Made by a program: the position numbers and the translations under genes. The notes below the pieces were generated by a model. That model was not told the DNA's origin. It made no database searches and saw only the letters and a list, made by a program, of their open reading frames with translations. From Aphanomyces cochlioides (lineage: Eukaryota; Oomycota; Saprolegniomycetes; Saprolegniales; Verrucalvaceae), in contig JAHQRK010000019.1 of the NCBI GenBank assembly GCA_019828595.1, positions 1,178,001 to 1,242,000 of the forward strand: DNA of 64,000 bases, in the 5' to 3' direction. Shown here piece after piece: positions 21,509-32,243 of the stretch (positions are counted from its first letter, which is position 1; each line of letters opens with the position of its first letter).

Positions 21509-22033
21509 TCAAATTGAGATGATAATAATTTCTTGAGTCTCTTTAAAGACCCCCTGGCCGATGAATCTACGCGTGGAATCTGCACTAGGTTTCAGAGGGA
21601 GCATTTGGAGAGTGTCATATTCATGCTGAGTGGGAATGTCTGTGGCTTTGACACGACGAAAGCGTCGAGCTCGATCCTGCCGTCGTGATGATTTCAAATT
21701 AGCGTGCCAGTAGCATCGTGCTCGTTTGAGCCACGCTCGAGCATCTTGTTTCGTTGCGTGAGCAATCGTGTCGATAGAAGATCGACGGTCACCAAAAGAG
21801 AGATCTTCTCTGTCCTTGTGAAGATATCGCCGTGCAGAAACGGGTGCAAGCGTTGGAATCATTGAGAGGCATGTGTGATGGCGGTCGGACCACAAATATG
21901 TGAGTCCTCCTCCAGGTGCACAACTTGAAGGCATTCCGACCAAAGAATTCACCGCGTGTCCATTTTGAAAGATCCATGCTGTGGTTGGAATGCACACGTA
22001 TGACTTCAACTTGAACGTTGGAATGGAATTCAA
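21509..22033 (-). CDS. Hypothetical ORF (174 codons), doubtful
   Basis: An uninterrupted minus-strand frame with protein-like composition ('SSIDTIAHATKQDARAWLKR', Arg-rich middle, 'GLTYLWSDRHH'). I do not recognise it. It starts in a repeat copy (21964-22055) and ends in a short AT-rich stretch. It may be a lineage-specific gene, a fragment, or chance. Confidence 0.25.
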   Translation of the reverse strand: MNSIPTFKLKSYVCIPTTAWIFQNGHAVNSLVGMPSSCAPGGGLTYLWSDRHHTCLSMIPTLAPVSARRYLHKDREDLSFGDRRSSIDTIAHATKQDARAWLKRARCYWHANLKSSRRQDRARRFRRVKATDIPTQHEYDTLQMLPLKPSADSTRRFIGQGVFKETQEIIIISI

Positions 22034-22055
22034 ATTTGTATGGCCATTCCAACGG
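21964..22055. repeat. Diverged direct repeat, copy 1
   Basis: Shares with 22174-22272 the order 'GATCCRTGCT', 'GACTTCARCTTGAAYGTTG', 'ATTCAAATTTGTATG' and 'CCATTCCAAC'. The copies are about 210 bp apart, so this is an old tandem duplication. Confidence 0.55.
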
Positions 22056-22173
22056 AGTAGCCTTGAGACTAATTCAAACGTCAGCGCATTGCAAGCAGCG
22101 TGTTATTCTCGTCCATACCCGTCGAATTTAAAGCGTGGCTTGGACTTGCTTTGAAGAATCCACCGCTTGCTAT

Positions 22174-22272
22174 GTTCAAAGATCCGTGCTATGAGAGGAT
22201 ACTCCTACGAGACTTCAGCTTGAATGTTGCACTGATATTCAAATTTGTATGATCCAAGCTCCATTCCAACCG
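22174..22272. repeat. Diverged direct repeat, copy 2
   Basis: Second copy of the block at 21964-22055. A weaker third echo ('GGTTGGAATGCGAG', 'CATTCCAACG') lies at about 22601-22645. The rest of 22273-23110 shows no supported gene. Confidence 0.5.
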
Positions 22273-23138
22273 TTTGTCCCTAACGGCTGACAGGTTCGAA
22301 TGTACAAGATCGCAACAACGGATCCCAATTGCCGCTCGTTGCAATTCAGCAACGAACTGTTCATTCAACATGATCACGCAAGAATACTGCATCGAAGTAG
22401 TCCTTTATACAACAGCGTTGGCGACTGCATTCATTCACACTTGTGTTCTTCCATGGCCAATGAGCCCCACATAATCCCCCCGGTTACCGTGCTCCAAACA
22501 TCAACCCCTTTTCCAATCGATCCCGACAGTTTTAGCTCATCTGAAGCCTTTGCCATGCAAGAAACCAAACAGCTCTTCTTGAGGTATGGATCCTCGCTCT
22601 TGGGTTGGAATGCGAGTCTAAATTTGGTTTCATCTCATTCCAACGCAAGTAAGATCCACGACATTCCACGGATGGAGATTGTCCACTTTCTCCCATGACA
22701 TCTTTCCACTTCTCGTGCGCTTGAAGCGGTTGAGTTAGTCCTTTCAGTCGGCACGCCAGCATCGAGCATACCACTGTACTGTCTTGTGTGTGAGATGTTT
22801 CTGATCTACTAGTATTGATCTCCAACCCAACTGATCACACTATCGCCCGCCTCGCTGCCGCCACCTCTACACTATCAATGCAGGTTCAAATTCCCATGAA
22901 ACATGCAAAGCCGCAGTACTCCATTGCAACGTTTGAATGTCCTGAAGCTGGATTCGCCGTCGGAATGCCATGAGAGATTTGCCCAAGAAGATGAAATCAC
23001 ATACGACGTCGATGTTGCGATTGTAATGCAGTCTTCAATATTTTGACACGACCACGGCATATTGCTGACTTTTTCGGAGTCGGAGCGAACCAATCAAAAG
23101 CGTCCAACCTGATTTTTAGCGTTTTGATTGGATAACTG

Positions 23139-23150
23139 TTATCCGGATAA
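23139..23150. promoter_or_regulatory. TTATCCGGATAA palindrome upstream of HGSNAT copy B
   Basis: Perfect 12-bp palindrome 53 bp before the ATG, next to GATTGG at about 23127 and CCAATC at 23091. The same half-site TATCCGG occurs as an inverted repeat in the SURF1/CNB promoter. Confidence 0.4.
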
Positions 23151-23202
23151 CTATCCGAATTTAATTCCAGTCGCTTGCTCATTTCCCAACTTACTCGGTC
23201 TC

Positions 23203-24577
23203 ATGGAGCATCACATCAATGTGCCGGCAGAGTACCGCGAGATGGATGACGGCGCAAAGCACAGCGCGAATCATGCCACAGAACCACTGACGCCAGACAA
23301 TGACACAATTCAGCAAAGTCAGTTTGAGCAAGTCGCGCCGCCGCCGCCAGCTGCAAAGAAAGTCCGCGTCGTCTGCTTGGATGTGTTCCGAGGTATCACG
23401 ATCTTTACGATGATCTTTGTCAACTTTGGTGGCGGTGGACTTACAGCGTTCAATCACGTCGCGTGGAATGGCTTGGAACCTGCGGATTGCGTCTTTCCCT
23501 GCTTTGCGTGGATTATGGGTGTCACAATGAACATTGGCATGGCGTCACACGCGAAGAAGGGCACAGCGTCATGGAAGATCCTACTCGACAGCTTAATTCG
23601 CTCAGTCAAACTCTTCCTCCTCGGTCTCGTCGTCAACAACTTTCGAAACCTCAAGACAGGTCGTATCACGGGTGTCCTACAGTCGTTTGGGTTTGCTTTC
23701 TTCATGACGAATGTGGCTATTGTTGCGGGCCTCTATGTCAAATCCGATGCACGACCGTGGCTCCATCGCGTCATGGAAGGCGCTGTCATTGGAGCTCTCG
23801 TCTTGATCAATCTCCTCATCACTTTCTGCTTGCCAGTTCCTGGCTGTCCTACTGGTTACCTCGGCAACGAGATTGATGGTTGTACTGGTGGCGCCCACTA
23901 TTACGTGGACCAGCACATCTTTGGCGACGACCACTTGTACATCCCGGGCTCAAATGACCCCGAAGGTTTCTTGAACTGGTTCATGGTGACCTTCATCGCG
24001 TACATCGGCTACGTTGTTGGTGGCTTTTTCCTCAACGCCAAGACTTGGGTAAACGTGTACTCTTTGGATTGTTCTAACAACGACTTGTAGAAGCACAAGG
24101 TTGTGTTTTTGACGTGCTCTGGCGTCGTCTTGATGCTCATTGGTTTGGGCTTGGCCGGCTTTAAAGTCGAGGGCGGTCCTATTCCACTCAACAAGAACTT
24201 GTGGAGCTTGTCATTCGTCCTGACAGTCTCTGGCATTGCCAATTTGCTTTTGTGCTTGATGTACATCATCGTGGACAAGTACTCTGTCTGGCGAGGAACC
24301 CCGTTCAAGGAAGCTGGCATGAACGCAATTGTTCTCTACGTTGGGGTATGATACATCTTCTTTTCGACATTCTGATCGTGTTTCATAGCATGAACTTTTG
24401 GGACAACATGCCCCCTTTGGCTGGGATCGCGATGAAGACTCGAAAACTCAAAACATCCTGAGCAATTTAGGCGGTGCTATCTGGTATGTCTTGCTTCATC
24501 CTGCTCCATTCACACTGCTCTAGTTGGCTCCTTATTGCCATGTGGCTACACAGCAAGAAGATTTTCATCACAGTATA
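23203..24577 (+). CDS. HGSNAT-type transmembrane acetyltransferase, copy B
   Basis: Start ATG 23203; introns near 24049-24090, 24346-24388 and 24483-24522, giving about 415 aa. It is the closest relative of copy A: 'RVVCLDVFRGITIFTMIF', 'FNHVAWNGLEPADCVFPCF' (acetyl-carrier His kept), 'WIMGVTMNIGMASHAKKG', 'LIAMWLHSKKIFITV'. The intron that interrupts copies A and C after 'GCPTGY(I/F)G' is absent here; the frame runs straight through 'GCPTGYLGNEIDGC'. The cytosolic N-terminus is about 60 residues, acidic/polar, with a PPPP tract. Function as for copy A. Divergent from A, tandem with C. Confidence 0.9.
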
Positions 24578-25021
24578 AACTCCAAAATGCAATTGATAAT
24601 CTCAAGCTTTCTACTTATAACAGCCCCGAAGCTCTCTCTTCTCGACTGGATTCGACATAACAACGAAAAACCGTTGCATCTTTATCACGCACTTTGTTCA
24701 CCCCATTATCGATGTGCAATGCGGGACTTCTCGTCGGCGGTCGTCACATGTTTGAATGGACTCCATTTTGTGCTTTTGTTCTGTCCTCTGCCGTCGACTG
24801 CCTTACCCTTGAGGGGCCCAATCTGCACGTGGAGGAGTGCATGACTGCTTATAGTTTGGAGAGCTGGTCCTTGGGAATCACATCGCCGTCATAAACATGG
24901 ACTCCATTAGTCATGCTGGGTGCTTGGATGGAATGAGGTGATCTCACCTTGAAGATAACGAAAATATCATTATTATTTGATACTTTTTCTCTATTTTTTG
25001 CAAAATTGACATTTTTTCAAG
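24578..25021. other. Spacer between HGSNAT copies B and C
   Basis: A short open frame begins at 24585 with a hydrophobic, signal-like start ('MQLIISSFLLITAPKL'), which could be a first exon of copy C. I could not find a convincing splice from it to 25022. The last 70 bp are T-rich and end in CAAG, which could also be an acceptor. Confidence 0.3.
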
Positions 25022-27036
25022 ATGTTCAGTCGGGAAAAAGTGCATTGCCCATCATCTGATCTGGAGAAGGCGATCATGTGGATGGATGTGGCGGGGGTGA
25101 ACTTTGAGTTTACGAGTCCCAACAACGACCACGTTGTCATTTATGCCATTGACGACAACTGCTACCTTGTACGTATCGTTGTTTGCACTCTGGAGTTGAT
25201 TATCTTGAGAGTAGTGCAATCAAGTTGCAGTGAATCGAGAAAACTGCGACCGAGACAATGAAGACTGCACAGACCTCAAGCCAAACACATCGTACGAGTT
25301 TACATTTGGAACAGTCTATCCCTACGAAATTGAGCTGCGCACAAACAACGATAACGCAACTGTGGTACGCTACGCAGCTTAGCTTTCATTCATAACATGG
25401 GTCTAGCTCTGGTCGACAAGGCAAAAGTTCCACGATCAAGCAAATTATTCATTTACTGTCGATCAAAGTGATTCAGGAAATGTACAAGGAGACATTGTGC
25501 AGACTGGAGATGGCACATCGAGCACCCTCATGACTGTATTTCTTGTGCTGCTTTTGGTCTGGCCTCTTGCTTGCTTTGGACTCTTTTCATGGAGAAAGCG
25601 GAAGAGTATTTCTGCAACAAACAATGAACTAGAAGAACAAATTTTGCCTGAAGAGCAAGCTCAAGCACCAGTCAAAAAGGTTCGTGTCGTCTGCTTGGAT
25701 GTCTTTCGTGGCATTGCAATCTTCACTATGATCTTTGTGAATCTTGGTGGTGGTGGTTACTGGTACTTCACACACGCTGCGTGGAATGGCCTCACGTTTG
25801 CTGACATTGTCTTTCCATTTTTCGTCTGGATCATGGGCGTAACGATGAATATCAGCACTGCCTCCCATTTGAAGAAGGGAACGTCTCTATGGCGAATGCT
25901 CCTCGATGCACTCTTCCGCGCTGTGCGTTTATTCCTCCTCGGCCTTGTCGTGAACGACTTTCGCAGCCTAAAACATGGCCGTATTCCTGGTATTCTCTCA
26001 TAACCTTTACAATCATGTTAACAATGTTGCTAGGTGTGCTTCAATCATTTTCCTTTGCTTACTTTACAGTCAGTATTGCAATCATTGCTGGGCTTGCATG
26101 GCAGTCATCGCCATGGATTCGACGTGGCGTAGAGGCATTCATAGTATTGGCCATGGTCTTGACAAATCTCTTCATCGTGTTCTTTTTGCCAGTGGAAGGG
26201 TGCCCCACTGGTTACTTTGGTAAGTCGACAGAGCATTATAAATGAATCTAGCGCTCTTGAAGGTCCTGGTGGCAATGGAGATGGTGGATTGTATCCCAAT
26301 TGCATCGGTGGCGCTCATTTACGTGTCGATTTGGCAATCTTTGGCGAAGATTTCATGGGTAGTGGCGGGACGGCTGCCAATGTCTATGGCACCTATGGGC
26401 CTTGGGATCCCGAAGGCTTCTTGAATTGGCTCATGGTCGCTTTCATGGCTTATATTGGCTACATTGTCGGCGGCATCTTCCTCAACGAGATTCGCTGGGT
26501 ACGAGGGCACATTGTCAATGATGGTTAATTTTTATGTGGTGTAGGTACGAAAGACACTCGTCCTGGTGTGCACTGGCGCGGTTTTGGCCTTGATTGGTTT
26601 GGGCTTGGCTGGATTTAAAATCAACGGCGGCTGGATTCCAATCAACAAGAACTTGTGGAGCTTGTCATTTGTTTTGACCGTGTCGGGTCTTGCTTGCGGC
26701 GTCCTGGCGATCATGTATCTCTTGGTCGACAGATTTGCTATTTGGGGAGGCGCACCGTTCAAAGAAACCGGCATGAATGCCATTGCTATCTACATGGGGG
26801 TAGGCTGGCTAAACGTTTTGTGACTGACCGACTCTCTCGACGTAGCATGAGCTCCTGACGGACCATGCTCCATTTGGATGGGATCGCGATGCCTCGTCAC
26901 ATACCCAGAACACATTGAGCAACCTCTGTGGAGCTATTTGGTACGCTTGTAGCTCTTACTGGGATCTAATCTTGCCTTTAGCTGGGCTCTTGTTGGGGTG
27001 TGGATGCACAAGAAGCGTATTTTCACTACGGTGTGA
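25022..27036 (+). CDS. HGSNAT-type acetyltransferase with N-terminal luminal domain, copy C
   Basis: Eight short introns; the acceptor at about 25205 (not 25230) keeps the frame open. Unlike copies A and B it begins with about 160 residues of Cys-containing beta-type sequence ('CYLCNQVAVNRENCDRDNED', N-glycosylation sites such as NTS and NYS), then a membrane helix 'TVFLVLLLVWPLACFGLF', as in animal HGSNAT, whose luminal chain precedes helix 1. The catalytic core follows: 'RVVCLDVFRGIAIF', 'FTHAAWNGLTFADIVFPFF' with the acceptor His, 'WIMGVTMNISTASHLKKG', and the end 'WMHKKRIFTTV'-type tail. The annotated start shows no signal peptide, so an upstream exon is likely. Copy C has one extra intron at 'GRIPG|VLQSF'. 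Confidence 0.88.
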
Positions 27037-27342
27037 AACAAGATGAGAGGAATGTCATTCAACATGATCATATGTGTGTCGCTTTTTGCCTTGAATCTAC
27101 GCGTGTAGCTATGCTTTACAGACCAATGCGCCATGCATACGACGACGTGCAGAGAATTCCCCGTGGTCCTTGTTTGCAAGGTACTCTATGGATGGCTCTG
27201 CGGTGCCATGGCAAGACGTGAGAGACAACTTTGCACAGCACATACTCCGTAGTATAATCTCCACCTCTCACTTGATAGCGTCGAGACATTACGCACGCGT
27301 CCGAGTCTTGTCGAGAAGTCTCAACGAACAATCTCAACATCT

Positions 27343-27620
27343 CTACAGCGCCACGATGTCGTCCTGTTCGTCTTCTCCTTGGATCTGCAAACCAAGCACC
27401 GAACCAGTCTGTCCTCGACTTCGATCTACGCCCAGTCGAACCGGTCCAGACCATCTTTCCCTTACTTTGACTATAGAGAAAGGTCAATCCTTTGTAAAAT
27501 GCATCGTCTAGCTCAAGCGGCGGCTCGGAAGAGTCTTCTCGGGAGGTCCGTCCCTCCAGGATGAAACCGTTCTTGGCATGTTCTTCCTCCGATCTGATTG
27601 TCGAGATGTATAGTGGGATA
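27343..27620 (-). CDS. Possible small gene or gene remnant, minus strand
   Basis: A minus-strand frame reads 'RSEEEHAKNGFILEGRTSRE' around 27500-27600. A second frame, entered after a possible acceptor near 27480, ends 'LGLQIQGEDEQDDIVAL' at stop 27343. Both look protein-like, but no ATG or clear donor joins them. Unrecognised; could be a decayed gene. The rest of 27037-27803 is AT-rich intergenic with CCAAT-type boxes at about 27671 and 27703. Confidence 0.22.
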
Positions 27621-27803
27621 TTTAAATAGTGTGATTAACACTATTTAAATTGCAATGAAATAGTTTTGATTGGTCAAATGATGAAATTTTAGCCAATTAT
27701 ATTTGATTATTCCAACGAGGCGTTTTGGTTTCAGTCGGAATAAATAGATTGAAACTTCCTCTCTCTAATGTGTCGGTTGAGGAAGTTCTCATTATAAAGC
27801 GAG

Positions 27804-28067
27804 ATGGCGGATGCTCAAGTGAAGAAGCTCACGGACGAGATTGAACGCTTGGAGATGGACCTCAAGGCCCTTGAAGCGGCGATTACAACGTCAGAAGCGG
27901 CGAAGAAGTAAGCATTGCCACTGCTCCGTCGCGGCATGGACTGACTGTGCTTGTGTAGGGTTGCCCAGTACTGCAATACGACGCCAGATCCATTCCTGGG
28001 CGACAATGAAACACCCAACGTGTGGCAGGCAGCGGCGCAAGGTGGAGGTGGATGTGTGATACAATAG
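27804..28067 (+). CDS. Heterotrimeric G-protein gamma subunit
   Basis: ATG 27804 to TAG 28065-28067 with one intron (about 27909-27958), 70 aa. Residues 1-38 form a coiled coil ('LTDEIERLEMDLKALEAAIT'), then 'VAQYCNTTPDPFLGDNETPN' which follows the G-gamma pattern (LxxYC...DPFL...NP), a Gly-rich linker and the C-terminal CaaX box CVIQ. G-gamma pairs with a beta propeller at the plasma membrane after prenylation; a Gln in the last position favours farnesyl. A single gamma subunit (GPG1) is known in Phytophthora. The small size means the call rests on the coiled coil plus CaaX. Confidence 0.78.
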
Positions 28068-28204
28068 TAGCGCTCTCCTTCGCAACGATCTTTCAGTCCT
28101 ACTAGTTGTGTGCCAGCTTGTATAAATTAAAACATGGACAATCGTCGATTTGCCATACCCCACCATGATGATTACCCGATAATCGTTTGTCATTTACTCC
28201 CATG

Positions 28205-29356
28205 TTACTTCTTTGCATTTAGGAACGCCTCCCCTTTCTTGCCCTCAAAGCCCGCTCGATTGCCCTTGTTGGCCGGCTTGCTCTCTGCAATTTTCTGCGC
28301 CCGGGCCTCTGCTGCCTTGGATCGAAGCACCTTCTTGCCCGTGCGTGCGTTCGTTGCTTTGGTTTTCGCTCGTTCCTTCATTTGTTTCTTCTCGGCCGAG
28401 ACACGCTGTTTCCTAGACATTGGTCACAACGATGAGCGGACTGTCAGTGGAATAGGATCTACCATTCTTTTGAGCTCTTGTCCTTTTGCTTGAGCTTCTT
28501 CTTGAGCTTGGCCCGGAGCAACTTGGGATCGTCGAGGACTTTCTCACCCTGAGCTTGCTTGAGCGCCTTCTCCCATCCCTTTGCCTGGACGATCGCACGG
28601 CCTTCTTCCGTTTTCTTCAGCTCTTCCATGCGTGCTTTCTTAGCCTCAGCCTTCTTGAGCAGATTTTGAATGTTGGCCAAACTGCGGCCATTGCGCGTCT
28701 TCTTTTCTTCCCTCTTCTCAACGCCGACGAGCAAGCTACCGTACGAGATGGCAAGACCATCATCGTTTACTTCCTTTGGCGCTTCGGTTTGTTCATTTGA
28801 TTTCTCAGCGGCTTCGACCTTGGCCTTCTTGTGGGTCGACTTATCTTGCGAGGACGAGGACTGCTTGCGTTTCTTCTCTGATTTGTCTAGTCCTGATTGA
28901 GCGACCTCGCAAGAAGAGTGGAAGGTGGATACCTGTTACAGCGGCTTCCTTTGTCTCCTTCTTGGCCTTCTTTTTGTGTTCCTTGGCGGACTGGCGCTTT
29001 TGACGCATTGTTTCAATTTTCTTTGCCAAACGTTTCCGCAGTCCATCCAAACCTGTGAGTTCTTCGTTGTCATCATCTTCTTGGGCAGTGCGCACAGATT
29101 CCTTTTCCTTTTCATGGACTTGTGTTTCTTGGTTGGTGAGTTGCAACTTGGGATTGAACTTGAGTCGCTTCGCTACCTGCTTGTCCTCTTCTTCGTTGTT
29201 TTCTTCGAACTCTGCGAGCGCTTTGACATTTTTGTGGTACTTTTTGTTCAAGCTCTGCTTGAAGTTATCTTCAGGCTCTGTTGGAAAGTACTGTGCGCTC
29301 GGAATGAGCTCCATGACGTCGCAGAAGAAGCGATCGACCGCCGCAACCTCCAGCAT
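28205..29356 (-). CDS. SURF6: SURF6 / Rrp14 ribosome-biogenesis protein
   Basis: Start taken at ATG 29356 ('MLEVAAVDRFFCDVMELIPS'), because N-terminal 'FFxxLxxLIPxxYY.P' is where the family begins; an in-frame ATG at 29518 would add an AT-coded hydrophobic stretch. Introns at about 28895-28935 and 28422-28465. Family features: 'LDGLRKRLAKKIETMRQKRQ', the long Lys/Glu-rich helices, 'GKWxxA'-like 'EWKQRVSAEKKQMKERAK' and the ending 'NKGNRAGFEGKKGEAFLN'. SURF6/Rrp14 is a nucleolar protein for 60S (and 40S) assembly that binds pre-rRNA. It is convergent with the G-gamma gene (137 bp between stops). Confidence 0.87.
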
Positions 29357-30181
29357 GCCTCCTTGGTTGTATCTTGTGAATTGATTGGTGATGGTTTCGA
29401 TTGGACTTAATAGCCAATCATGTCCGATTTTCAATAAAACCAATAAAAAAAATTGGATAATTCCATCGATTCTTCTATTTTTGGACAGGATTTCGCGCCT
29501 TTTCGCGGCGATTTCCATGGCGACTTGTCTAGAAAAGGCGACTCCAACCTTGTCAATCTTGACATGGAGTGTACATTGCCTTAGATACTGAACAACGTGC
29601 AGAGTTATTTTTACCTCGCTTGCAGTCCTGACGTAGGTTGGAAGAGTGGAAAGTTTAACTGTAAGTTCAAGTCGAACTTGGACGAATGAAAGAGGAAGTT
29701 CCCACTCGATTTGACGATAGAGCGGCGAAGCAATTCAATCTAGGATGCATCTTGTAAGAGTTTGTTCGTCTAAAGGATGCGAGATGCTGTCACTCGATGC
29801 GTGCTGGAGAAGACCGGATTGAACCTAGTGACGGTAGTGTTGTGCACTGTATTGTCCATAGGCTTCTTTGTTCACAAACAATCGATCTTGATGGATTTGT
29901 GGGTGGGCAAGCTGCCCCATGGAGTTTGCTCCTCAGCATACCGCTCTTGGACTCATGGCACAGCTTGAAGCCTATTCGTAAGTTTAATAGATTCCCATGT
30001 TCATGCCCATGGGACTTCATACAGCTCATCAAGCAATCTTGCTAAGAGAATGGATTCCTTCTCGAACAAGTTTGACGGCGCGCATCATGGATGGAATTTT
30101 TTGACAGAAAAGGGCAACAGGTTGCAGTTTCAATTGGAAACGACAAGATTTCGATTTTTAAAAATACATTCGAGGAGCAAC
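29357..30181. other. SURF6-MNS1 divergent spacer
   Basis: About 820 bp. Near the SURF6 side are several CCAAT/ATTGG boxes (29400-29455). A 63-codon ORF at 29777-29968 has a hydrophobic helix ('LVTVVLCTVLSIGFFV') but no other support. An in-frame ATG at 30050 could extend MNS1. Confidence 0.35.
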
Positions 30182-31728
30182 ATGCATCGGATGACGACGC
30201 GGCAGGTGGAGAAGACGATGGCAGACCGTCGGGCGAAGGAAGCAGAGAACGCAGAGCTGCTTCGGTATGCGTCAAACAACCAGACACAAGCGATGGCGAA
30301 CAAGAGCGATCTCGGTGTCTTGGCGAAACGACGAGCTAACCATGCCTTCCAACGAAATGCAGAAGCGATGCTCGAGGAAAAGTCCATCGCACTTGAACGC
30401 GAGTTCATACGTAGCCAACGTATTCGAGAACAAAATGACTTCATCGCGAAAGCGCTGGAAGAAAGCCGCCGTGTCCAAGATCGAAAAGAGCGCGAAATTC
30501 AACGCATCTGTGAATCAAGCGAAGAATTGCGCGAACTTGAAAGCATGCTCAAAGTTGCATATGTCAATAAAGAGCGCGCAGTCCAGCAAGCCGAACGCGA
30601 AACGTTGAACCAGATTGAACTCGCGCGCGAGAAAGCCATTGAAACACAAATGGAATATGATCGCCAGCGGGCCATTGTTGACATGGCAGCCAAGGATTTT
30701 TCCAAGCGTGTTGAAGCTGTTGCGTCGAAACAAAGCATTCAACAGCATATGCTCGATCGACTAAAACTCCACGAAGAAGCAGCGCGAGAAGCTGAGTTGG
30801 ACAAGCAGAAAGTCGATGCTATCATGCAACAAATTCAGGAGGAAGATCGATTGGAGCAAGAAAAGCGCGAGCGGTGCGTTCCATCATCAAACATCCGTGA
30901 ATGTTTCGGTTTAGGCATGTCCTGGAGACAAGGAAGCTTATCGACGACTGTAAACTACAAAGAGCTAAGGTATAGCGAAGCACTCACGAGTTGTTTCATA
31001 TGTATCTAGGAAAAAGAGGAGCAACTCCGCCGCGAGAAGGAAGAAGATCAAAAGATTCTCCAGCATGGCAAACATGTCGAGGTAAGCCATCGCTTTGGAC
31101 CGCCATGTAGAAGATGGTGAATTAGATGCGGGAAGCTGGCGTCAAAGAGAAACTCGCAGAGAAAAAGAAACGCGAAGAAGAGGCATTCCTTGCAGTCGAA
31201 GCCGAGATTCAACGACAGCGCAAAGAAGAAGAAGAATTTGCACGTCTACGCGACGAGTTATGGGAAGAAGAAATGCTCGAAGCGCGCCGCCAAAAAGAAC
31301 GGGAACGTGCGCAAAAGAAACAAGCAGAAAAAGAAGAGATGATGCGCTCAAACGATCAGCAGCAAGCTCTCAAAGCACAGCTTATTGCAGAACAGAAGCG
31401 GAAAGAAGAAGAGTACAACGACTATCTCAAGAAAAAGTTCGCGTCCGAGGAAAGGCGCGAAATGGAGCTCGAAATCTTCCGTCGCAAGCAAAAAGAAGAG
31501 TACAAACAAGCAATCGTGGCACAGAATCAGCAAAAACAGGCCATGTACCATCACGAGCTTCAAAAAGAGCGAGCAGAAGCAGCTCGGCTCGCCGAAGAAG
31601 AAGCGTTCAAGAAGGCAGTCGTGGAAAAGGCCAAACGACGACTACTGGAAGATCATGCCGCCAAATTGCAAGGATATCTACCCAAGGGCATTGCCAAGGA
31701 GATGCGAAGCCATATGGGCTCGCGGTAG
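30182..31728 (+). CDS. MNS1: MNS1-like flagellar (axoneme) coiled-coil protein, TPH domain
   Basis: Four exons (introns about 30871-30914, 30970-31008 and 31082-31125), about 475 aa, almost all alpha-helical with Glu/Arg/Lys/Gln repeats of the trichohyalin-plectin-homology type. The C-terminal 'LLEDHAAKLQGYLPKGI' is the hallmark ending of MNS1 ('LLKEHAxxLLGYLPKG'). MNS1 lies inside axonemal doublet microtubules and is needed for motile cilia; here it would serve zoospore flagella. The start is taken at 30182 ('MHRMTTRQVEKTMADRRAKE'); an upstream in-frame ATG at 30050 would add 44 residues of less helical sequence. Confidence 0.85.
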
Positions 31729-32243
31729 ATGCCAGTAGGACTGTAGATGTTATACCACACCTCACCTTCGTGGTCTCTCTCGCCGCGATCTCTTCCTGCC
31801 GAAAATTTGAAAATGATCGGGGAAAGGACAACTGTAGGATATCAGTTCTCAAAATTAATATTCGATAAATTTATAGAGTATTGGTTTTCCTGCAGTCTTT
31901 CGATGCTCATGTCATTTGACACCGCTGTTGCTACGTATCGAGAATATAGAATATGATGCGAGTCTTTCGCTCACTTTGGAGGATCGTAGCTCTCACTGTC
32001 ATCAAGATAGTCGTGGGTGTCGACACGTCCAATGCAGATGAGGACGATACAGAGATTCATATGACTGGGAACAAGACATTCGAAATTTTACAGTAGTATA
32101 TTAATTCATACGGTATAGTTTATACCAATGTTGTATTAGAGATGAAATATAATACTATCCATTTTGAAAGGTACTGATATTTGAGAGTGTTTTGTGACCA
32201 GAAGGCTCGACCTGCTCAAATTGCTCGATCGCCGACAAGACCC
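31729..32243. other. Intergenic, no gene seen
   Basis: About 515 bp, increasingly AT-rich toward 32160. No ORF with recognisable features; holds the 3' end of MNS1 and the promoter of the GT60 gene. Confidence 0.4.

Noticed and set aside
29777..29968. 63-codon ORF with one hydrophobic helix
   Set aside because: Too short, no homology recognised, starts among several ATGs in a promoter-like spacer.
31095..31868. 257-codon Arg-rich ORF
   Set aside because: Frame-shifted shadow of the MNS1 coiled coil, whose Glu/Lys/Arg codons read as Arg/Ser in another frame.
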